Notes: generated from the sequence alone by a model not told the origin. A DNA stretch of 64,000 bases from Endozoicomonas sp. SCSIO W0465 (GCF_023716865.1 NZ_CP092417.1:7052501-7116500), one strand, 5' to 3'. Shown: positions 1 to 9,267, counted from the stretch's first letter. Program-made: numbers and translations.

Positions 1-906
1 CATGGCAAACTCGGGCTTAAAGACCGCTACCAGCTGGGCAAAAGCCTGAGAGCGGAAGGCTATACACATTCCATTGCTTTACCCAACTCATTCAAATCAG
101 CGCTGGTTCCCTTCTGGGCCAACATCAGGCACCGGATTGGCTGGCGCGGTGAAATGCGTTACGGGCTATTGAATGACATTCGCAAGCTGGACAAAAGCCA
201 ATACCCGCTCATGGTGGAGCGATTTGTCGCTCTTGCCTATCCTGAGGGTGCCTCACTGCCATCGCCCCTGCCGATTCCGACACTTCAGGTCAATACCAAT
301 ACCGCCAGTAAAGTCCCCGGCCGCTATGATCTGCACACTAACAGGCCGATTCTGGCACTGTGCCCGGGTGCTGAGTTTGGCCCCTCCAAGCAGTGGCCAA
401 CCGGTTACTACGCAGAAGTGGCACGATCCCTGTCTGAACAGGGATGGCAGGTGTGGCTGTTTGGCTCAGCCAAAGATAAAGCCGTCACCGCTGAAATAAA
501 AAACAGCCTGCCTGATGCATTGCAGCACCTCTGCCATAACCTGGCCGGTGAAACGTCGCTGGCCGATGCCATTGACCTGCTCTCCTGTGCCAGTGCAGTG
601 GTCAGTAATGATTCTGGCCTGATGCATATAGCGGCGGCTCTGAATCGCCCCCTGGTGGCGGTTTACGGGTCAACCACGCCCGATCATACGCCGCCCATGA
701 ACAAAAACAGCGAAACACTGTCAATGAAACTGGATTGCAGCCCCTGCTTCAAAAGGGAGTGCCCCCTTGGGCATATGAACTGCATGAAGCAGCTGACTCC
801 AGACAGGGTTCTGGCAGCCATCGCCCATCTGACGGATCATCGGGAAGATAAGCCGAAAGCACATCCTGAAATCACGCTGGTAGAAGAGGGGGGTAAGGCC
901 CGTTGA
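1..906 (+). CDS. waaF: ADP-heptose:LPS heptosyltransferase II, 5'-truncated by the window edge
   Basis: Reading frame 1 is open from the first base, so the gene starts upstream of the window; about 301 C-terminal codons are visible of a family usual length near 345. The product adds the second L-glycero-D-manno-heptose to the LPS inner core on the cytoplasmic side of the inner membrane (GT9 family). Family signs are the segment CPGAEFGPSKQWP, the C-terminal GT-B fold with VVSNDSGLMHIAAAL, and the cysteine pair in DCSPCFKRECPLGH typical of WaaF. The stop overlaps the start of waaC, so the two are translationally coupled parts of one LPS-core operon. The first in-frame ATG at 154 is internal and is not the real start. 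Confidence 0.93.
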   Translation, partial: HGKLGLKDRYQLGKSLRAEGYTHSIALPNSFKSALVPFWANIRHRIGWRGEMRYGLLNDIRKLDKSQYPLMVERFVALAYPEGASLPSPLPIPTLQVNTNTASKVPGRYDLHTNRPILALCPGAEFGPSKQWPTGYYAEVARSLSEQGWQVWLFGSAKDKAVTAEIKNSLPDALQHLCHNLAGETSLADAIDLLSCASAVVSNDSGLMHIAAALNRPLVAVYGSTTPDHTPPMNKNSETLSMKLDCSPCFKRECPLGHMNCMKQLTPDRVLAAIAHLTDHREDKPKAHPEITLVEEGGKAR

Positions 907-1913
907 CTCAACCAAAACACGTTCTGGTGGTAAAAACCTCCTCGATGGGGGACGTAATCCACACCCTTCCGGCACTAACCGATGCGGCGTCAGCGCTGCC
1001 CGGTATTCGTTTCGACTGGGTGGTGGAAGAGAGTTTTGCCGAGATTCCCACCTGGCATCCCGCTGTTGACCGGGTGATTCCCGTTGCTGTTCGCCGCTGG
1101 CGCAAGTCTTTGCTGCAAACCTGGAAGTCCGGGGAGTGGCAACAGTTCAGAAAAGCCCTGGGTGCCAGCAACTACGATGCCGTGATTGATGCCCAGGGGC
1201 TGTTAAAAAGTGCGTTCATTGCCAGCAAAGCCAAAGGCCCGCTGTTTGGGCTGGATAAACATTCGGCCCGTGAACCCATTGCCAGCCGTTTTTACCCGTT
1301 CCCACAATCGGTCCCACTGGAACAGCACGCCGTTGAACGTATACGACAGCTCTTTGCCAAGTCCCTGGCCTATGTACTGCCCAAAACGCCAGGCCAGTTT
1401 CTGCTGAACAAAGACCAATTCCCCGGGGGACTGGTGAGTGACAGGCCTTATGTGGTTTTTATTCACGGAACCACATGGCCGACAAAACACTGGCCTGAAA
1501 ACTACTGGTGTGAGTTGGCGCAGAAGGTGAATCAGGCTGGATTCCATGTGGTATTGCCCTGGGGTAATGACCATGAAAAGGCCAGGGCGGAGCGCATTGC
1601 CAATGCCAGCAGCCGGGCCACTGTGCTGCCGAAACTGTCACTGGCAGAAGTTGCCGGCGTGATTTGTGAAGCCCGGGCAGCCGTTGCGGTTGATACCGGT
1701 CTGGGGCATTTAACGGCAGCCCTGGAGACACCGGCAGTCACTCTCTACGGCCCCACCAGCCCGTTAAAAGTCGGGGCTTATGGCCCGGGACAGATACACT
1801 TGACGCTTGATCAATGCCCGGCAGGTGATTTTCCAAAAACAGAACCGGAAATTTTTGCCCCGATGACACCGGATATTGTCTGGCAGGCATTGAACCCACA
1901 GATCGAACGTTAA
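903..1913 (+). CDS. waaC: LPS heptosyltransferase I
   Basis: GT9-family enzyme that transfers the first heptose onto Kdo2-lipid A. The N-terminus VLVVKTSSMGDVIHTLPAL is the classical WaaC opening, and the C-terminal half carries the donor-binding segment AVDTGLGHLTAALETP and LYGPTSP. Length 336 residues fits the family (about 320). The start is TTG at 903, inside the stop region of waaF, preceded by a purine-rich GGGGGGTAAGG ribosome site; no ATG lies near the conserved N-terminus. Together with waaF it builds the inner core. Confidence 0.93.
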   Translation: MTQPKHVLVVKTSSMGDVIHTLPALTDAASALPGIRFDWVVEESFAEIPTWHPAVDRVIPVAVRRWRKSLLQTWKSGEWQQFRKALGASNYDAVIDAQGLLKSAFIASKAKGPLFGLDKHSAREPIASRFYPFPQSVPLEQHAVERIRQLFAKSLAYVLPKTPGQFLLNKDQFPGGLVSDRPYVVFIHGTTWPTKHWPENYWCELAQKVNQAGFHVVLPWGNDHEKARAERIANASSRATVLPKLSLAEVAGVICEARAAVAVDTGLGHLTAALETPAVTLYGPTSPLKVGAYGPGQIHLTLDQCPAGDFPKTEPEIFAPMTPDIVWQALNPQIER

Positions 1914-2030
1914 CGATCACCATCACGATAAGTAAAGAGTAGAGTTTTCCGTTTATTCCATGCTGACGACCACAGTTGCACGGTAGCCGGAAAATGCCTA
2001 AAGTTGCCGATTTTACCCTCGGGATAATAA

Positions 2031-2279
2031 ATGACCAGGCTGGAACAAATAAACGCCATTTTGGCAGATCTTCTCAAGCTGGATACCAGTGCGTTCAATG
2101 AACAGACTGAACTGCTGGGCGCCCTTCCGGAGTTTGACTCGATGGCAGTGGTCGGGTTGATTACGGCAATAGAAGAAACCTTTGGTATTACCGTTAATGA
2201 TGATGACCTGGATGCCGAACTATTTGAAACCGTTGGCTCTGTTCTTGTCTATGTGGACACTGCCGGTGCAGAAGCCTGA
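2031..2279 (+). CDS. Acyl carrier protein
   Basis: 82-residue acidic four-helix acyl carrier protein. The phosphopantetheine attachment site is Ser37 in EFDSMAVVGLI, where the usual DSL is DSM. It is not the fatty-acid ACP (context and motif differ) but resembles the ACPs that accompany exosortase-A-associated acyl ligases. It is convergent with the decarboxylase/ligase pair at 2344-5273, separated by a hairpin, and is the probable acyl or aminoacyl acceptor for that ligase (inference). About 117 bases separate it from waaC, with GGGATAATAA before the ATG. Confidence 0.85.
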   Translation: MTRLEQINAILADLLKLDTSAFNEQTELLGALPEFDSMAVVGLITAIEETFGITVNDDDLDAELFETVGSVLVYVDTAGAEA

Positions 2280-2309
2280 TTGCCCCGGCTATTTATTCCC
2301 AGTTATTCC

Positions 2310-2332
2310 CAGGCCAGAATGATGCTGGCCTG
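2310..2332. terminator. Hairpin between convergent ACP and decarboxylase genes
   Basis: Perfect 8-bp stem CAGGCCAG/CTGGCCTG with a 7-base loop, placed exactly between the two converging stop codons. There is no strong T-run on either side, so termination strength is uncertain; position argues for a bidirectional terminator. Confidence 0.5.
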
Positions 2333-2343
2333 ATTATCTCTGT

Positions 2344-3618
2344 TCAGATTAACAGCTCCACCACTTCGGGGTGCCCAAGGAACTGTTGTGGACTCGCTGT
2401 AGCACCATAAGCGCCTGATTGCAGAACAACAATAAAGTCTCCTACCCCTGCTTTCGGTAATGCCAGTTTTGCCCCGACAATATCCAAAGGCGTGCAGAGC
2501 GGCCCCACAATCTCGACCACTTCCTGCTCTTCACCGTCAAGGCAATGAGCCAGAACAACCGGGTAATTTTTCCGGATGACCTGACCAAAGTTACCTGAGT
2601 TTGACAGGTGATGATGCAATCCACCGTTGGTCATCAGGAAAGTCTGCCCACGGGATTCTTTTTTATCCGTCACCTGACAAATATAATAACCCGCCTCACC
2701 CACCAGCCAGCGCCCGAGCTCCATCACAAACTCCGATGACTTGAGGGACTCCGGGCGATGATCCAGAAGGTACTGGAGGTTTTCGGCGATACCCGCAATT
2801 TCCAGCATCTGCTCTCCGGGAAAATAGGGAATGCCCAGGCCGCCACCGATATTGATATGTTTTACCGGGGCAGAAACCTGACGAGCCAACCGTGCGGCCA
2901 GTTCAAAGGTTTGCTGATGGCACTCGATCAGAGACTCTGCCTTGAGATTCTGTGACCCGGAGAAAATATGAAACCCCTGAAAATCCAGTTTATCCAAATC
3001 GAGCCCTGATAAAATAGACGGCATTTGTTCCGCATCTATACCAAACTGTTTGGCACCACCGGCCATTTTCATCCCGGAGGTCTTTAATTCAAAGTCCGGA
3101 TTGACACGAAAGGCTATGCGGGGACGAACACCCATCTCCTCATAGCAAAGATACAGTCTGTGCAGCTCCAGAGGCGACTCGATATTAATGGTAATACCGG
3201 CAGCAACGGCGGCTCTCAGTTCATGCTCTCCCTTTGCCGGCCCGGCAAAACTGATATTGGCAGCAGCCATACCTGCCCCCAGGGCGACCAGCATTTCCCG
3301 ATGGGAAGCGACATCCAGACCGTCCACATGTTGTGCCATATGGCCGACTACGGCGGGCATTGGATTGGCTTTTATCGCGTAATGAAGCTTCAGCTCACCC
3401 GGCATCTGCTGACGGAACCGGATAACTCTTTGTGTCAGAGCTTGCCGGTCGTAGATATAGCAGGGTGAAGAACCGGCAATAGTCACCAGTTCAGTAGCGG
3501 TATGTCCGGCAATCAGTAATTGATTGTTTCTTGACTGGAGAGCTTCCAGCCGATGATGTCCTTTACTCAACCGCTCTTTCACAACGCTTTTCACAGGGCT
3601 TTTCTCAAGATCATTCAC
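2344..3618 (-). CDS. PLP-dependent decarboxylase, exosortase A system-associated type
   Basis: 424-residue fold-III (alanine-racemase-like) PLP enzyme of the LysA/ornithine decarboxylase group. The PLP lysine is Lys83 in HYAIKANPMP, and HINIGGGLGIPYFPGE is the glycine-rich phosphate-binding loop. The C-terminal GPLCTPLDIV supplies the active-site cysteine of the second subunit. It starts with GTG whose GTGA overlaps the stop of the upstream acyl-CoA ligase, so the two are coupled. Pairing with an acyl-CoA ligase and a separate ACP matches the trio described near exosortase A/PEP-CTERM exopolysaccharide loci; a lysA role is less likely because of this context. The true substrate is not known. 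Confidence 0.8.
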   Translation of the reverse strand: MNDLEKSPVKSVVKERLSKGHHRLEALQSRNNQLLIAGHTATELVTIAGSSPCYIYDRQALTQRVIRFRQQMPGELKLHYAIKANPMPAVVGHMAQHVDGLDVASHREMLVALGAGMAAANISFAGPAKGEHELRAAVAAGITINIESPLELHRLYLCYEEMGVRPRIAFRVNPDFELKTSGMKMAGGAKQFGIDAEQMPSILSGLDLDKLDFQGFHIFSGSQNLKAESLIECHQQTFELAARLARQVSAPVKHINIGGGLGIPYFPGEQMLEIAGIAENLQYLLDHRPESLKSSEFVMELGRWLVGEAGYYICQVTDKKESRGQTFLMTNGGLHHHLSNSGNFGQVIRKNYPVVLAHCLDGEEQEVVEIVGPLCTPLDIVGAKLALPKAGVGDFIVVLQSGAYGATASPQQFLGHPEVVELLI

Positions 3619-5273
3619 AACACAAGTGCCTCCTGGTACTCATCCTGAAAAAGCCTCCGGTATTCTTCCAGTAATGGCTTGCGATCAATTTTGCCATTGG
3701 GGTTTCTGGCAAGAGCCGATTGCTGAATAACGCGCATGGGCACCATGTAGGCGGGCAGGCATTGCCGACAGTGGCGGATCAATGAGGGTTCATCAATCTC
3801 ACTGCTGTCAGTGCTCACCACCACCAACACGATAGCCTGTCCCAAACGGGAGTGAGGGACACCAATGGCAGCCACTTCGGCCACCAGCCCGGAGGAGTAG
3901 ACAACCTCTTCCACTTCCGTGGGGCTGACCCGATAACCGGATGTTTTGATCATATCATCGCGACGACCCACAAAATAAAGATAACCGTCGTCGTCTTTAC
4001 GGACAATATCGCCGGACCAGACAGCCAGCTCTTTGGCAGGGATTTCCGGTATGGCACAGGGGGCAGGCCTGAAACGTTCAGCGGTTCGCTCCGGATCATT
4101 CCAGTATCCCATACTGACCAGGGCGCCACGGTGCACAAGCTCACCGGCTTCATGGGGTCCACAGATCTCACCCGACTCATTGATGACCATCACATCGGCA
4201 TTGGGAATGGCTTTGCCCATCGACCCGGGTCGTAAATCAATCTGTTCGGGAGGAAGAAAACAGGAGCGGAATGCCTCAGTCAAACCATACATCAGGTAAG
4301 GTTTGGCATAGCGAAAACGCTGACGCAACACCCCCAGAGTGGCTGTCGGCATGGCACCACCGGTATTGGTAAAGTAACGCAGGCTGTCACCGGCCCCTTC
4401 TGGCCAGGGCAGGTCGGCAATCTGAACCCAGAGTGGCGGCACCAGGCCAAGCCCGGTAATCTGCTGCATCTCGACGGTTTTAATGACATCCCTTGGCAAC
4501 AGATATTCCAGCAGATAACAACTGGCACCGACCAGAAAGGCCGTTGTCAGTTGACTGAAACCGTAGTCAAAACTGAATGGCAGAACACAGAGCAGCCGAT
4601 CTTCCGGTATATTGCCCAGATACTCCGCAACACTGCTGGCACCCGTCACCATATTCCGGTGCGACAGGACAACACCTTTTGGCTTACCGGTGCTGCCCGA
4701 GGTATAAAGAATCGCCGCCATATCCGCATCAATGGAAGATACCGGTTCCCACCAGGCGCAGGGCTTAAGGAAATTTACCCAGTTCAGCACATTGGCTGAC
4801 TGGCGGTTAACAAAAGCACCCTCTACCAGGCTGTTATGCAAATCGTCCACATCGGCCAGACTGTCAAATACCTGCCCGGTATCAACAAGAATGATATGAA
4901 GCAAGTCGTGACATTGGTGAATTTCCGCTGCCAACTGCTGATAGCGGGCTTTGTTCGTGATCAGAACCCGAACATTACAGTCTTTGAGAATGTGAAAGAC
5001 CTGGGGTGCTTTCAGTACCGGGTTTACCGGCACCATCACACCACCGGCGGCTGTTGCACCGAAGAAGCTGAAGACCGCTTCAGGCGTTTTAGGCAAATAA
5101 ATGGCCACCCGCTCATGTTGCGTCAGCCCCAATTTTTGCAACCCGGCTGCAACCGAACAAACCTGGCGGGCAAGCGTCTGGTAATCAAACCACTGGTCTT
5201 TGCAACCGAGGGCTTTTGAGAAAGGCGAACGTTCTGCCTGGCGCAGAACAATCTGGTGTAACAACAAGCTCAT
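3615..5273 (-). CDS. Acyl-CoA ligase (AMP-forming), exosortase A system-associated type
   Basis: ANL-superfamily adenylate-forming enzyme, about 552 residues from the preferred start. The adenylation P-loop is ILYTSGSTGKPKGVVLSH, followed by a YGLTEAF A5 motif, the SGDIVRKDDDGYLYFVGR hinge region and the C-terminal lysine in NPNGKIDRKPL. I chose the ATG at 5273 (MSLLLHQIVL) because homologues begin there; an open frame extends 18 codons further into repeat-like DNA. It overlaps the downstream decarboxylase by 4 bases. It probably activates an acid for loading onto the neighbouring ACP (inference). No exosortase or PEP-CTERM gene is visible in the window. Confidence 0.82.
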   Translation of the reverse strand: MSLLLHQIVLRQAERSPFSKALGCKDQWFDYQTLARQVCSVAAGLQKLGLTQHERVAIYLPKTPEAVFSFFGATAAGGVMVPVNPVLKAPQVFHILKDCNVRVLITNKARYQQLAAEIHQCHDLLHIILVDTGQVFDSLADVDDLHNSLVEGAFVNRQSANVLNWVNFLKPCAWWEPVSSIDADMAAILYTSGSTGKPKGVVLSHRNMVTGASSVAEYLGNIPEDRLLCVLPFSFDYGFSQLTTAFLVGASCYLLEYLLPRDVIKTVEMQQITGLGLVPPLWVQIADLPWPEGAGDSLRYFTNTGGAMPTATLGVLRQRFRYAKPYLMYGLTEAFRSCFLPPEQIDLRPGSMGKAIPNADVMVINESGEICGPHEAGELVHRGALVSMGYWNDPERTAERFRPAPCAIPEIPAKELAVWSGDIVRKDDDGYLYFVGRRDDMIKTSGYRVSPTEVEEVVYSSGLVAEVAAIGVPHSRLGQAIVLVVVSTDSSEIDEPSLIRHCRQCLPAYMVPMRVIQQSALARNPNGKIDRKPLLEEYRRLFQDEYQEALVL

Positions 5274-5303
5274 GATAAACAACAGAGTCTGATAACAAGG
5301 GTT

Positions 5304-5473
5304 AACCACAAAGGCACGGAGACACAACGGAAGCGCTCGGTCCTTGCAGTCCGGGGTTGCTGCAAAAAGTCCTGAATTTGAACCAACACGCAGGACAGCT
5401 TTTCTTTGCCAGTCTTTGCCAGCCTTTGCCAGCCCCAGCCAGGTTCAGGAAAAACTTTGTGTCTTGGTGGTTC
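5304..5473. repeat. Inverted pair of CCACAAAG/CACCAAGACACAAAG-type repeats plus CTTTGCCAG tandem units
   Basis: The ligase-argH gap holds two related motifs in opposite orientation: AACCACAAAGGCACGGAGAC at 5304 on the plus strand and its relative on the minus strand at 5451-5473 (AAAACTTTGTGTCTTGGTGG as read on plus). Between them lie three imperfect tandem copies of a 10-mer containing CTTTGCCAG (about 5401-5432). Sequences of this kind recur between genes in many bacterial genomes; no function can be read from the DNA. Confidence 0.6.
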
Positions 5474-5491
5474 TTTCTTTTTCAAGACCTT

Positions 5492-6949
5492 TTACAACAT
5501 TTTACGGGCGTTTAAAATAGCCTGCCTGACCTGCGCTGGCGCTGTACCACCGGGATGATTACGGGCGCTTACCGAGCCTTCCAGAGTCAGTACATCAAAC
5601 ACATCCTGCCCGATAGTATCAGAGAAGACCTGAAGTTCAGCCAACGTCATCTCAGACAAGTCCCGATCCTCCTGAATACCAAAGGCCACTGCCTTGCCCA
5701 CCACTTCATGGGCATTCCTGAATGGCATACCACGGCGCACCAGGTAATCAGCCAGATCAGTAGCGGTACTGAAACCTCTGCGAGCTGCTTCCAGCATATT
5801 CTCTTTACGCGCCCGGATATGAGGCACCATATCAGCAAACGCCCGCAAACAATCCTTGAGCGTATCCACCGTATCAAACAGTGGTTCCTTATCTTCCTGA
5901 TTGTCTTTGTTGTAAGCCAGAGGCTGGGACTTCATCAGTGTCAACAATGACACCAGGTGACCATTCACCCGTCCTGTTTTACCCCGGACCAGTTCGGGCA
6001 CATCCGGGTTTTTCTTCTGCGGCATAATGGAAGAGCCGGTACAGAAGCGGTCGGGAAGATCAATAAAGTTAAACTGTGCAGAAGTCCAGAGTACCAGCTC
6101 TTCCGACATACGTGACAGATGGGTCATGATCAGGGCCCCGGCTGCACAGAACTCAATGGCAAAATCCCGGTCACCTACTGAATCCAGAGAGTTGCGGGAA
6201 GGACGCTCAAAGCCAAGGGCAGAAGCGGTGAACTCCCGGTCGACAGGATACGTGGTACCAGCCAGTGCCGCAGCGCCCAGAGGACAGATATTGACACGTT
6301 TCCGGCAGTCCTGCAGGCGCTCGTCATCACGCATCAGCATTTCATACCAGGCCATCAGGTGATGACCAAAGGTCACAGGCTGTGCTGTCTGTAGATGGGT
6401 GAAACCCGGCATGATGGTGTCCGCTTCACGCTCGGCGACCTCCAACAGTCCGCACTGCAGGCGTTTGAGTTCCCCGGATATGGCATCAATCTCATCACGC
6501 AGCCATAAACGAATATCGGTAGCGACCTGGTCATTTCTGGAGCGCCCGGTATGCAACTTTTTGCCGGCAGCGCCGATGCGGTCCGTCAGGCGAGCCTCAA
6601 TATTCATATGGATATCTTCAAGTTCGATGGACCAGTCAATACGATCCTGCTCAATATCGTCAAGAATGCCTTCCAGACCGGCAGTAATGGCATTGAGTTC
6701 GTCTTCACTCAGAATACCTGCCTGTTGCAGCATCTGTGCATGAGCCATGGAACCCTGAATGTCATGGCGATAAAGGCGTCGGTCAAAATCGATGGAAGCG
6801 GTAAAACGGGCAACAAAGGCATCAACGCCTTCGTTGAAACGTCCACCCCACTGTTTATTGAACGTGTTATCAGAGCTATTATCAGAGCTGCTATTGGAAC
6901 TGTGGCTGCTGTTCTTTTCACCCTTCTCTGCTGAATGGCTTGTCGACAT
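5492..6949 (-). CDS. argH: Argininosuccinate lyase
   Basis: Last step of arginine synthesis: cleaves argininosuccinate to arginine and fumarate in the cytoplasm. The fumarase/aspartase signature GSSIMPQKKNPD is present, as are TGRSRNDQVATD and GFTHLQTAQPVTFGHH. About 485 residues; the first 30 are a Ser/Asn-rich stretch (SSHSSNSSSDNSSDN) that is not part of the normal fold and is unusual. The ATG at 6949 has GGAGAAGAG just upstream; a GTG four codons earlier is also open. It is divergent from algZ, the same arrangement as in Pseudomonas. Confidence 0.95.
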   Translation of the reverse strand: MSTSHSAEKGEKNSSHSSNSSSDNSSDNTFNKQWGGRFNEGVDAFVARFTASIDFDRRLYRHDIQGSMAHAQMLQQAGILSEDELNAITAGLEGILDDIEQDRIDWSIELEDIHMNIEARLTDRIGAAGKKLHTGRSRNDQVATDIRLWLRDEIDAISGELKRLQCGLLEVAEREADTIMPGFTHLQTAQPVTFGHHLMAWYEMLMRDDERLQDCRKRVNICPLGAAALAGTTYPVDREFTASALGFERPSRNSLDSVGDRDFAIEFCAAGALIMTHLSRMSEELVLWTSAQFNFIDLPDRFCTGSSIMPQKKNPDVPELVRGKTGRVNGHLVSLLTLMKSQPLAYNKDNQEDKEPLFDTVDTLKDCLRAFADMVPHIRARKENMLEAARRGFSTATDLADYLVRRGMPFRNAHEVVGKAVAFGIQEDRDLSEMTLAELQVFSDTIGQDVFDVLTLEGSVSARNHPGGTAPAQVRQAILNARKML

Positions 6950-7210
6950 TCTCTTCTCCACCCGGTTCTCATTTTTTAAAGACTAACGTACAATCAATGC
7001 CGATCCGTCATTACCGCATTGAGAGCGAAGCTATTATATCGGTGTCATGACCTGATTGCATCGCTCACCATCTCCATCCCTATCTCCTTCCGGGCAAGAG
7101 AATAGACAGACTTCCGATAACACAGATGAATCATTTTAAATTTCTGAAACTGAAAAAATCGGATACGGGTAAATGCTCGCCATCCCTGTGAGAACAAGAT
7201 TTGTAAAATT

Positions 7211-8254
7211 ATGATCCACATCCAGAACAGCAAAGATAATTTTTTTCTACCCGATCTTGGGTCAGGCCAGTCCGTTTTTATGCTGGTACTGATATCAGAA
7301 CTGTTTGTCCTGGTTCAGGTGCTGGCCCTGCCGGGTAATATTGACTTCAGCTGGACACGGCTGGCCACGCTGTCACTCTTTGTTCAGTGGATTGTGCTCT
7401 CCAGCAGTGCCTTTCTCTACCTGGCCAGACCTTTCCTGAAGAGACTCCTCACCTGGCAGTCGGTCATGATGTCATTGCTGGGCGTGCAGATCATTACCTT
7501 GTTACTGACTTTGCTCTCTCAGGTAGTGCTATCTCCTATTCACTTTGAACCTGACTGGCAACAAGTTAGCCGCAACCTGCTGGCTGCACTGATTATCTCC
7601 GCCATGCTGCTGCGCTATTTCTATATCCAGTACGAGGTCAATTTGCAGCAGCAGGTTATCCACAATGCCCGCCTCGATTCTTTGCAGGCAAATATCCGTC
7701 CTCATTTCCTGTTTAATTCGATGAACATTATTGCCAGCCTGATTCAGGTCAACCCGGAAAAAGCAGAGCAGGCTGTGGAAGACCTCTCAGATCTGTTCAG
7801 AGCCAGCCTGCAAAATACCGGTCAAAACAACAGTGCTGTCGTCCCCATCCAAAAGGAGATACAGATCAGTGAGAGTTATCTGAGGATCGAACAGCAGAGA
7901 CTGGGTAACCGCCTTGAGGTCAAGTGGCAGATCGATGAACTTCCGGAACGACTGGCCATTCCGCCCTTTACATTGCAGCCGTTGGTGGAGAACGCCGTGT
8001 ACCATGGTATCCAGCCTCTGGAGGCCGGTGGCTGCATTACGATCTCCATCGATATTGATCACCAAACGGTTCAGATTTCTGTAGAAAATCCGATGCCCTA
8101 TACAGAGACTATTTCAAAAGGCAATCAAATCGCTCTGAACAATATCCGCTCCCGCCTGGAAATGCTTTATGGCAGCAAAGCCAGTCTGACCACGGATATT
8201 CGGGAGCATACCGGCTCCAAATGGTTCACGGTGCAGGTGCAGTATCCCTGCTGA
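7211..8254 (+). CDS. algZ: AlgZ/FimS-type sensor histidine kinase (LytS family)
   Basis: 347-residue membrane sensor with four predicted membrane segments in the first 140 residues, followed by a His_kinase domain: His165 in NIRPHFLFNS is the candidate phospho-acceptor, and PLVENAVYHGIQP is the N-box of the HATPase domain. In Pseudomonas, AlgZ/FimS with AlgR controls alginate, twitching and virulence genes. It lies divergent from argH and directly ahead of the LytTR regulator algR, so the symbol is supported by both sequence and synteny. The signal sensed is unknown. Confidence 0.85.
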   Translation: MIHIQNSKDNFFLPDLGSGQSVFMLVLISELFVLVQVLALPGNIDFSWTRLATLSLFVQWIVLSSSAFLYLARPFLKRLLTWQSVMMSLLGVQIITLLLTLLSQVVLSPIHFEPDWQQVSRNLLAALIISAMLLRYFYIQYEVNLQQQVIHNARLDSLQANIRPHFLFNSMNIIASLIQVNPEKAEQAVEDLSDLFRASLQNTGQNNSAVVPIQKEIQISESYLRIEQQRLGNRLEVKWQIDELPERLAIPPFTLQPLVENAVYHGIQPLEAGGCITISIDIDHQTVQISVENPMPYTETISKGNQIALNNIRSRLEMLYGSKASLTTDIREHTGSKWFTVQVQYPC

Positions 8255-8266
8255 TGGGATAACGCT

Positions 8267-8318
8267 ATTGATTACCACCATTGATTGCCACCATTGATTG
8301 CCACCATTAATTGACAAC
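8267..8318. repeat. 13-bp tandem repeat, four units, between algZ and algR
   Basis: Four consecutive 13-mers: ATTGATTACCACC, ATTGATTGCCACC twice, and a degenerate ATTAATTGACAAC. They fill most of the 100-base gap between the two-component genes. Confidence 0.85.
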
Positions 8319-8354
8319 ACTGACCAATAACTGACTGGGACCGATCACTGAACA

Positions 8355-9092
8355 ATGAATGTGCTGATTGTTGACGATGAACCTTTGGCCCGGGAACGGC
8401 TGAGACACCTGATTGGCCGAATTGATAATTTTATGGTGCTTGAGCACGAAGCCGGCAATGGGCGGGACGCCATTGATCTGTGCAGCCAGTATCAGCCCGA
8501 TATCGTGTTGATGGACATTCGCATGCCGGTTATGGGCGGGCTGGAAGCAGCCACATATATCAGCACGATGGACAAACCACCAGCCGTCATTTTCTGTACC
8601 GCTTATGACAATCACGCCCTCGAAGCGTTTGATGCCCAGGCCGTGGGTTATCTGCTGAAACCGATCCGTCAGGAAGACCTGAGCCAGGCATTGCAACGTG
8701 CCAGTAAACTGAATCGTCTGCAACTGGCCTGGCTGAACGACCATCTGCCAGAGCACAAAGAACAGGGTCATATCGCGGCCAGAACACTGCGTGGCATTGA
8801 GCTGGTCCCCTTACATGATGTGCTCTATTTTATGGCGGATAATAAATATGTAACGGTCCATCATCGTCATGGTGAAGTGCTGATCGATGATCCGCTCAAA
8901 ACCCTGGAGGAAGACCACAATCAGCATTTTGTCAGAATTCATAGAAATGCGCTGGTACGTCGTGATGCCATTGAAAGCCTGTCCCGGGATGACAAAGGGC
9001 ACTGCTTTATCCATCTTCGCGAAGTGCCGGAGCCACTGTCCATCAGCCGGCGTCATGTACCACTGATCAAGAAAATCATGCAATCTCTGTAG
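8355..9092 (+). CDS. algR: AlgR-type LytTR response regulator
   Basis: 245 residues. The receiver domain (1-120) has the acidic pair Asp7/Asp8, phospho-acceptor Asp54 in VLMDIRMP, and Lys in LLKPIRQED. The C-terminal LytTR DNA-binding domain (about 145-245) shows YFMADNKYVTVHHR and FVRIHRNALVRRDAI. It follows algZ and precedes hemC exactly as in Pseudomonas aeruginosa. Role: phosphorylated partner of the AlgZ-type kinase, transcription control. Confidence 0.9.
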   Translation: MNVLIVDDEPLARERLRHLIGRIDNFMVLEHEAGNGRDAIDLCSQYQPDIVLMDIRMPVMGGLEAATYISTMDKPPAVIFCTAYDNHALEAFDAQAVGYLLKPIRQEDLSQALQRASKLNRLQLAWLNDHLPEHKEQGHIAARTLRGIELVPLHDVLYFMADNKYVTVHHRHGEVLIDDPLKTLEEDHNQHFVRIHRNALVRRDAIESLSRDDKGHCFIHLREVPEPLSISRRHVPLIKKIMQSL

Positions 9093-9267
9093 CCAGGCAA
9101 CGAATACCTGGCCTCCCCCGCAACTACTGTCTCTTAAAGCCCGTCTGTCGTATTATCCCTGACAACTACGTTACCAGTGACTATTACCAGCAACTGACAG
9201 GCACTGGATTTGAGTACTATTTTTGCAACAGATTTAACAACATTTAACAACAGAAGCCGTCATTCCT

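Noticed and set aside
9093..9115. GCCAGG/CCTGGC hairpin after algR as a terminator
   Set aside because: Stem is short and is followed by CTCCCCCG, not a T-run; hemC lies close downstream on the same strand.
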